A stretch of 64,000 nucleotides of DNA from Podocnemis expansa (Eukaryota > Chordata > Testudines > Podocnemididae), in contig ML682008.1 in the NCBI GenBank assembly GCA_007922195.1, positions 8,422,764 to 8,486,763 of the forward strand. The letters run 5' to 3'. The notes beneath the pieces were generated by a model. It ran no database searches. It was not told where the DNA came from and worked only from the letters and a program-made list of their open reading frames with translations. Every line of letters starts with the position of its first letter. The stretch's first letter is position 1. Positions 59,380-64,000 of the stretch are shown here, in pieces. The position numbers and the translations under genes are program-made.

Positions 59380-60135
59380 AGCCACATGCAAAGCATTCCA
59401 TTTAGGAAGGAAAAATCAGTTGGACACATACCAGATGGAAAATGACTGCCTAGGAAGGAGTATTGCACAAAGGAAACTATGGGTCAGAGTGGACCACAAG
59501 CTAAATATGAGGCATCAGCGTAACACTGTTGCAAAAAAAAAAAAAAAAATCCAACATAATTCTGGGATGTGTTAGCAGGACTTTTGGAAGCAAGACATGA
59601 GAAGTAATTCTTCCACTCTAGTTGATGCTGATTAGGCCTCAGTTGAAGTATTGTGTCCAGTTCTGGGTGCTACATTTCAGGAAGGAGCAACAAAAATGAT
59701 TAAAAGCCCAGACAACATGATCTATGTGGGAATATTAAAAAAGAAAAATGCATTTGCTTAGTCTGGAGAATAGAAGACAGAGAGGAGACATGATAACAGT
59801 TTTCAGCTACATAAAATGTTGTTACAAGGAAGAGGATAGTAAATCATTTTCTTTAAGCGCTGAGGATAGGACAGAAGCAATGTGCTTAAATTGCAGCAAG
59901 GGCAGTTTAGGCTGGATATTAGGAAAAACTTCATAACTGGAAAGGTAGTTAAGCACGAGAATAAATTGCCTCAGGAGGTTGTGGAATCTCCATCACTAGG
60001 GGTTTTTAAGAGCGGGTTAAACAAATGCCTGTCAGGGATGATCTAGGTAATACTTACTTTTGCCATAAGTGCTGCAAACTAGACTACATGACCTCTTGAG
60101 GTCTCTTTCAGTCCTGTAATTCCATGATCTATGAT
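59380..60135 (+). mobile_element. CR1 LINE 3' fragment
   Basis: CR1 ORF2 C-terminal traces (a LSLENRRQRGDMITVFSYIK piece at 59754; LDIRKNF-like near 59915). The 3' end GACCTCTTGAGGTCTCTTTC then TTCCATGATCTATGATT. A 17-A run sits at 59530-59546. Some 5' sequence near 59140-59380 may belong to it. Confidence 0.85.
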
Positions 60136-61092
60136 TTTCATCCATAGTCACCTGCTGCCAGACTCTGTAGGTTCTGGAACGTATCCAAGTGTCTATTAGA
60201 GTGGCAAGATGTTTCTCATCCTCTGCTCTTTTTGTATTCACTGACCTTGTGAGACTATTCAGCACAGTCAAGGATATGTAAAGTATACCATGGAATAATT
60301 GTGGAACTGCAATCTGAGGAACCAATGATACTAAAAAATAACATTCCCGTCCTATCCTCCTACCCCTTCATTTGACTGACTGGTAGAAGACTAAACATTA
60401 AATCTATTACATTTATTCAGTGAATAGAATCTTAAATTTTATTTAAGGTGCAAATAGCAATTTAGTTGATTAATACATTGCACCAAAATGCAATTTTCTT
60501 TTATGAACAAGTCCATCTAAGAGTCAAGATTAGTCCTTGAGATGCATGTTTTCTTGCAGGGTTAAGGATTACAAAGACACAGCATAGCGACTAATAGATA
60601 CCCAAAAGTTACACTTCCTTAACAGTGAAACACTAAAAATAGCAGCAGCTGTAATCATGTGTCATCAGCCATAAATCAATAAGAATGTGCTTCTGCACAG
60701 TCTATTGATTTAGTGCAATTAGAGTAAAACAAGGCTATTTTGGGCTGGCCTAGAGTCTGGAAAGAGCAACACTTTTGTCTATTAAGTTGTTTACCCTTGT
60801 AACGCAGAACTTGTTCGCTTCTGGTTACATTAGAAACATATTCTTTATTTTGCCTATTCTTCTGTATTTGAGTGGGTAAGAGGAGGAGGATGAGAGAAAA
60901 GAAGTCTGATTACTTTCCATTGAAGTCTGATTTTTTAAAGAGGCCTGTTCATAGTGAAGTCTTCAATTAAAGAGTAGCACTGACCATTTTAAAACAAGGG
61001 CTAGTAGGCAGTGATAAAAAAATTACATGTACAGGTTTTATGGAACCATGGTACCCCTGAAACATGGTTTAAAGACAGATGTGGCCAATTGT
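60136..61092. other. Unassigned AT-rich sequence
   Basis: Nothing recognised. Confidence 0.5.
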
Positions 61093-61122
61093 GTGTGTGT
61101 ATATATATACACACACATACTC
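61093..61122. repeat. (TG)n(TA)n(CA)n microsatellite
   Basis: Alternating purine-pyrimidine tract of TG, TA and then CA steps, able to fold back on itself. It lies about 140 bp left of the antisense SINE. Confidence 0.85.
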
Positions 61123-61261
61123 TTGTCTCATCCATGTATGGTTTGTTCCAGTAGCCCACTTATCATCAGATTGTCCTGGTTCCCCAGCATCTGGCACAGA
61201 CCTTGTTAATCCAGGTGACATCCAAGCTGGCATGACTCTCCTAGTTTTGTGTCACTCTCAT

Positions 61262-61402
61262 ATTTGAGGTAGGCAAGTGAGGCATTATGGGGCCCTTTGC
61301 CCAAGGACCCCTACTGGAAAGATATGGAGGTACCAACCAGGATTTAAACCCCAGTCTCCGATAGCAAAGGGCAGCACTCTTAACCACTACACTATCCAGT
61401 CA
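61262..61402 (-). mobile_element. tRNA-derived SINE, antisense, abutting the RLE LINE
   Basis: Read on the minus strand from 61402, the sequence starts with a tRNA-like head. It has an A-box-like TAGTGTAGTGGTTAAGAG and a B-box-like GGTTTAAATCC. A body containing TCCTTGGGCAAAGGGCCCC and TGCCTCAC follows, resembling bodies of vertebrate tRNA SINEs. The plus strand of this SINE supplies the spurious first ~45 codons of the LINE reading frame. The 3' limit is uncertain. Confidence 0.6.
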
Positions 61403-61419
61403 CAAGTTAGTCAGCTGGT

Positions 61420-62868
61420 GGAACTACAGAAGGGTGTAGAGATTAAGGGTAAGACTCAGCAACTGAAAAAATACAAGGGCCTGACTCCATCTGAAGCCCT
61501 AGAGACTGCTAAACAAAGGCTCACAGCACTGGCTACCAGGGTAAGGAGATACACTAGAGAAGCAGAGGCCAAAAAGATAAATGCCCTGTTCTCCAAAGAA
61601 CCATCCAAGGTGTACTCCCAACTGCAGTGCAACAACACAATAACAGCAGAGCCACCAACAGCAGAAACTGAACAGTACTGGAAGACCATATGGGAGAAAG
61701 ACAAGACTCATAAGACTAGTGCAAAGTGGCTGCAGGACCTGAGAACAGACCACAGCAATCTCCCAGAACAGGAACCAGTCACCATCACAGTAGCAGACAT
61801 CCAACAACGGGTCAAGAACATGAAGAGCTGGACAGCACCTGGACTGGACATGATCCACACCTACTGGCTAAAGAAACTAACAGCAGTGCATGAACGCCTA
61901 GCAGCACAGATGAACCAGCTGCTAGCAGCAGGCTCCCACCCAGACTGGCTAACACAAGGAAGGACGGTGCTGATCATGAAAGACCCCCACAAGGGAACAG
62001 CACCATCCAACTACTGGCCAATAACCTGCCTCCCCACAACATGGAAAGTCCTATCAGGCATCATAGCCGCCAAGCTACAGGACCACATGGGCCAGTACAT
62101 GAGCACAGCTCAGAAGGGCATTGGGAACAACATCAGAGGCTCAAAATACCAGTTACTCGTAGACAGAGCAGTTGCCCAAGACTCAAGATCTAGACAAACC
62201 AATCTGAGCACAGCCTGGATTGACTACAGGAAAGCCTACGACTCAATGCGGCACACATGGATCTGTGAATGTCTGGCGCTATACAAAGTCAACAGGACAC
62301 TAAGGACCTTCCTCAAGAACACAATGGGACTGTGGAGGACAACGCTGGAAGTCAACTCCAGACAGCTTGCACAAGTGGCCATCAAGTGCAGCATATACCA
62401 AGGTGATGTGCTGTCCCTGCTGCTGTTCTGCATTGGCTTGAACCCCCTCAGCCAGATAATCACAAGGACTGGATATGGATACAAGTTCAAGAGTGGAACT
62501 ACCATTAGCCACCTTCTCTACATGGATGACATCAAGCTGTATGCTAAGACTGAACGAGACATCGACTCACTAATCCACCTGACACGGATCTACACTGAGG
62601 ATATTGGGATGTCATTCGGACTGGAGAAGTGTGGCTGGATGGTAGTAAAGAGAGGGAAAGTAGTCAAGACTGATGGGGTGGAACTACCAGCAGGCCACAT
62701 AGCAGACATACAGACCAGCTACAAGTACCTTGGCATCCCACAGTCACGTGGGAACCATGACAAGGAGGCAAGGAAGACAGCAACATCCAAGTACCACCAA
62801 AGGATAAGACAGGTCCTGAAGAGCCAGCTCAATGGGAAGAACAAGATCCACGCCATCAACAGGTACGC
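61420..62868 (+). CDS. RLE-type non-LTR retrotransposon (R4/Dong-like), reverse transcriptase part
   Basis: The long frame runs 61277-62899, but LINE-like protein is visible only from about 61420; residues before about 45 are translated from an antisense SINE. A basic, helical pre-RT region (residues about 50-120) leads into a reverse transcriptase. Motifs seen are TAPGLD (residues 186-191), PSNYWPITCLPTTWK, AWIDYRKAYDS with the likely first metal-binding Asp at 316, YQGD near 374-377, and LLYMDDIKLYA with YMDD at 415-418. In established families this enzyme copies element RNA onto nicked DNA (target-primed reverse transcription). YMDD and the C-terminal domains that follow point to the R4/Dong group, not CR1, which has an N-terminal APE endonuclease. 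An apparent one-base deletion near 62868 moves the frame, so the last dozen residues before the stop at 62897-62899 are out of register. N-terminal DNA-binding domains usual in this class are not seen, so the copy is probably 5'-truncated. It has no other stop in about 1.45 kb. The family-level name is inference. Confidence 0.88.
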
Positions 62869-62875
62869 CTGCCAG
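62860..62875 (+). other. Frameshift inside the RLE LINE
   Basis: Protein similarity leaves frame 2 and resumes in frame 1 here, as expected from one missing base around 62867-62869 in a C-containing run. It separates the reverse transcriptase from the endonuclease and is the only disabling lesion visible in the 2.5 kb of coding sequence. It could be a true mutation or an assembly error. Confidence 0.75.
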
Positions 62876-63942
62876 TCATCAGATACCCTGCCGGTATAGT
62901 GAGCTGGCCAAAGGAGGACATGGAGGCTGCCGATGTGAAGACCCGGAAGCTCCTCACAAAGTACAGAGGTTTCCACCCCAAATCCAACACCCAGAGGCTG
63001 TACACCAGCCGGAAAGACGGTGGGCAGGGTTTGGTGAGTGTCAAAGCCACTGTCTTGGACGAAACCAAGAGCATCCGGGAGTACATCAGTAAGATGGCAC
63101 CCAAAGATGAGCTGCTGAGAGAATGCCTGAGGCAGCAGCAGCAGACATGGGGGGGAGATCAAGCAGAAGAAGTGCCATGGCAAGACAAGACCCTGCATGG
63201 GATGTACCATCGACAGATAGCTGAGGTGGCCGACATTGGGAAATCCTACCAGTGGCTGGAAAGGGCTGGACTGAAAGAGAGAACTGAGGCACTGATCCTA
63301 GCAGCACAAGAACAGGCACTGAGCACCAGATCCACTGAAGCAGGGGTCTACCACACTAGACAGGACCCAAGGTGCGGACCGTGCAGAGAGGCCTCAGAGA
63401 CAGTCCAACACATAGTGGCAGGATGTAAGATGCAGGCAGGAACAGCATACACTGAACGGCACAACCAAGTAGCTGGCATTGTGTACAGGAACATCTGCAC
63501 AGTGTATGGGCTAGACCCTCCCAAGACCAGATGGGAGATCCCACAGAAGGCCGTGGAGAATAACAGGTCTAAGATTCTGTGGGACTTCCAGATCCAGACG
63601 GACAGGCAGGTACTGGCCAATCAACCAGACATCGTGGTAATAGACAAGGACCAGAAGACAGCGGTGGTGATAGATGTAGCAGTGCCAAGTGACAGCAACA
63701 TCAGGAAGAAGGAGTATGAGAAGCTGGAGAAATACCAGGGCCTGAAAGAGGAACTAGAGAGGATGTGGAAAGCCAAAGTGATCCCAGTGGTGGGAGGAGC
63801 ACTCGGGGCTGTGACTCCTAAGCTGGGAGAGTGGCTCCAACAGATCCCAGGAACAACATCAGAGCTCTCTGTCCAGAAGAGTGCAGTGCTCGGAACAGCT
63901 AAGATACTGCGCAGAACCCTCAAACTCCCAGGCCTCTGGTAG
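62869..63942 (+). CDS. RLE-type non-LTR retrotransposon, C-terminal zinc knuckle and restriction-like endonuclease
   Basis: This is the continuation of the upstream reverse transcriptase in the next frame. Protein similarity to the expected thumb region begins at about 62869, before the first ATG at 62899, so that Met is not a real start. Counting from 62899, a CCHC knuckle lies at C159, C162, H171 and C176. It is followed by a PD-(D/E)xK-type nuclease signature with P243-D244, D249 and D259 in the segment PDIVVIDKDQKTAVVIDVAV. In RLE-encoding LINEs (R2, R4, Dong and relatives) the knuckle plus nuclease nicks the target DNA to prime reverse transcription. The ORF ends LPGLW-stop at 63940-63942 with no internal stop. 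The 58 bases left in the window are a partial 3' UTR, so the 3' end is not visible. The base composition is richer in G+C than the AT-rich flanks. Confidence 0.88.
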   Translation: MPVIRYPAGIVSWPKEDMEAADVKTRKLLTKYRGFHPKSNTQRLYTSRKDGGQGLVSVKATVLDETKSIREYISKMAPKDELLRECLRQQQQTWGGDQAEEVPWQDKTLHGMYHRQIAEVADIGKSYQWLERAGLKERTEALILAAQEQALSTRSTEAGVYHTRQDPRCGPCREASETVQHIVAGCKMQAGTAYTERHNQVAGIVYRNICTVYGLDPPKTRWEIPQKAVENNRSKILWDFQIQTDRQVLANQPDIVVIDKDQKTAVVIDVAVPSDSNIRKKEYEKLEKYQGLKEELERMWKAKVIPVVGGALGAVTPKLGEWLQQIPGTTSELSVQKSAVLGTAKILRRTLKLPGLW

Positions 63943-64000
63943 AGGACCCGAGGTTGAGGAAGACACATACCACCCATAGGGGTGAGAGGGGAATTTTTTT
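63943..64000 (+). other. Start of the 3' UTR of the RLE LINE
   Basis: Non-coding sequence after the LINE stop codon. It ends in a short T-run at the window edge. The element tail and target site are outside the window. Confidence 0.6.

Noticed and set aside
61327..61402. Functional tRNA gene on the minus strand
   Set aside because: Degenerate stems and a SINE-like body downstream.
61277..61419. ATG at 61277 as the start of the retrotransposon protein
   Set aside because: The first ~45 codons are the complement of a tRNA-derived SINE and do not look like LINE protein.
62899..63942. A separate gene starting at the ATG at 62899
   Set aside because: LINE similarity in this frame starts upstream, at about 62869. 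It is the rest of one interrupted protein.
1..64000. CRISPR arrays, operons, ribosome binding sites, phage genes
   Set aside because: No regularly spaced direct repeats with unique spacers and no compact coding; the sequence is vertebrate in character.

Overview
The window reads as amniote, non-avian reptile nuclear DNA. A turtle is the best guess and a crocodilian is the main alternative. The reasons are many CR1 LINE fragments in both orientations, a tRNA-headed SINE with a CR1-like tail, MIR-like SINEs, many hAT-type and palindromic MITEs, AT-rich unique DNA cut by GC-rich insertions, and no compact or operon-like coding. I found no host protein-coding gene or exon that I can name. Nearly all reading frames over 60 codons are chance frames, mostly inside GC-rich repeats. 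The window is best described as intergenic or intronic DNA carrying a layered record of transposon insertions. Element family names come from remembered features of these families; boundaries come from terminal inverted repeats (TIRs) and target-site duplications (TSDs) read in the sequence.

Layout. 1-5.9 kb: a 195-bp hAT-like repeat, a 10-N assembly gap, a pyrimidine-rich tract and a possible L2-like LINE relic. 5.9-8.65 kb: a CR1 LINE split by a 2.0-kb GC-rich foldback element. 9.2-11.3 kb: a long reverse-strand CR1. 11.3-28.5 kb: mostly unique AT-rich DNA with hAT MITEs (12.83, 17.16, 18.11 and 21.52 kb), four copies of a palindromic repeat family, a CR1 3' end, a MIR-like SINE and a possible LTR. 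28.5-35.7 kb: a 210-bp hAT MITE, a CR1, a degenerate Ty3/gypsy-like gag relic, and a second CR1 split by a 764-bp GC-rich foldback. 37.0-41.2 kb: a dense cluster of a MITE, an LTR-like segment, two large hAT-like elements 47 bp apart (the second with a solo-LTR-like insert) and a MIR-like SINE. 41.2-61 kb: unique DNA with more MITEs, CR1 ends, a GC-rich hAT element with a perfect 8-bp TSD at 46.9 kb, and a tRNA/CR1-tailed SINE at 57.0 kb.

The only long protein-coding segment is at 61.42-63.94 kb. It is a non-LTR retrotransposon that encodes a reverse transcriptase with a YMDD active site, then a CCHC knuckle and a PD-(D/E)xK restriction-like endonuclease domain. This order fits the R4/Dong group within the RLE-encoding LINEs. 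It is almost intact, with one frameshift and no other stop, appears 5'-truncated, and abuts an oppositely oriented tRNA-derived SINE. It differs sharply from the decayed CR1 copies around it and is the main object of interest.
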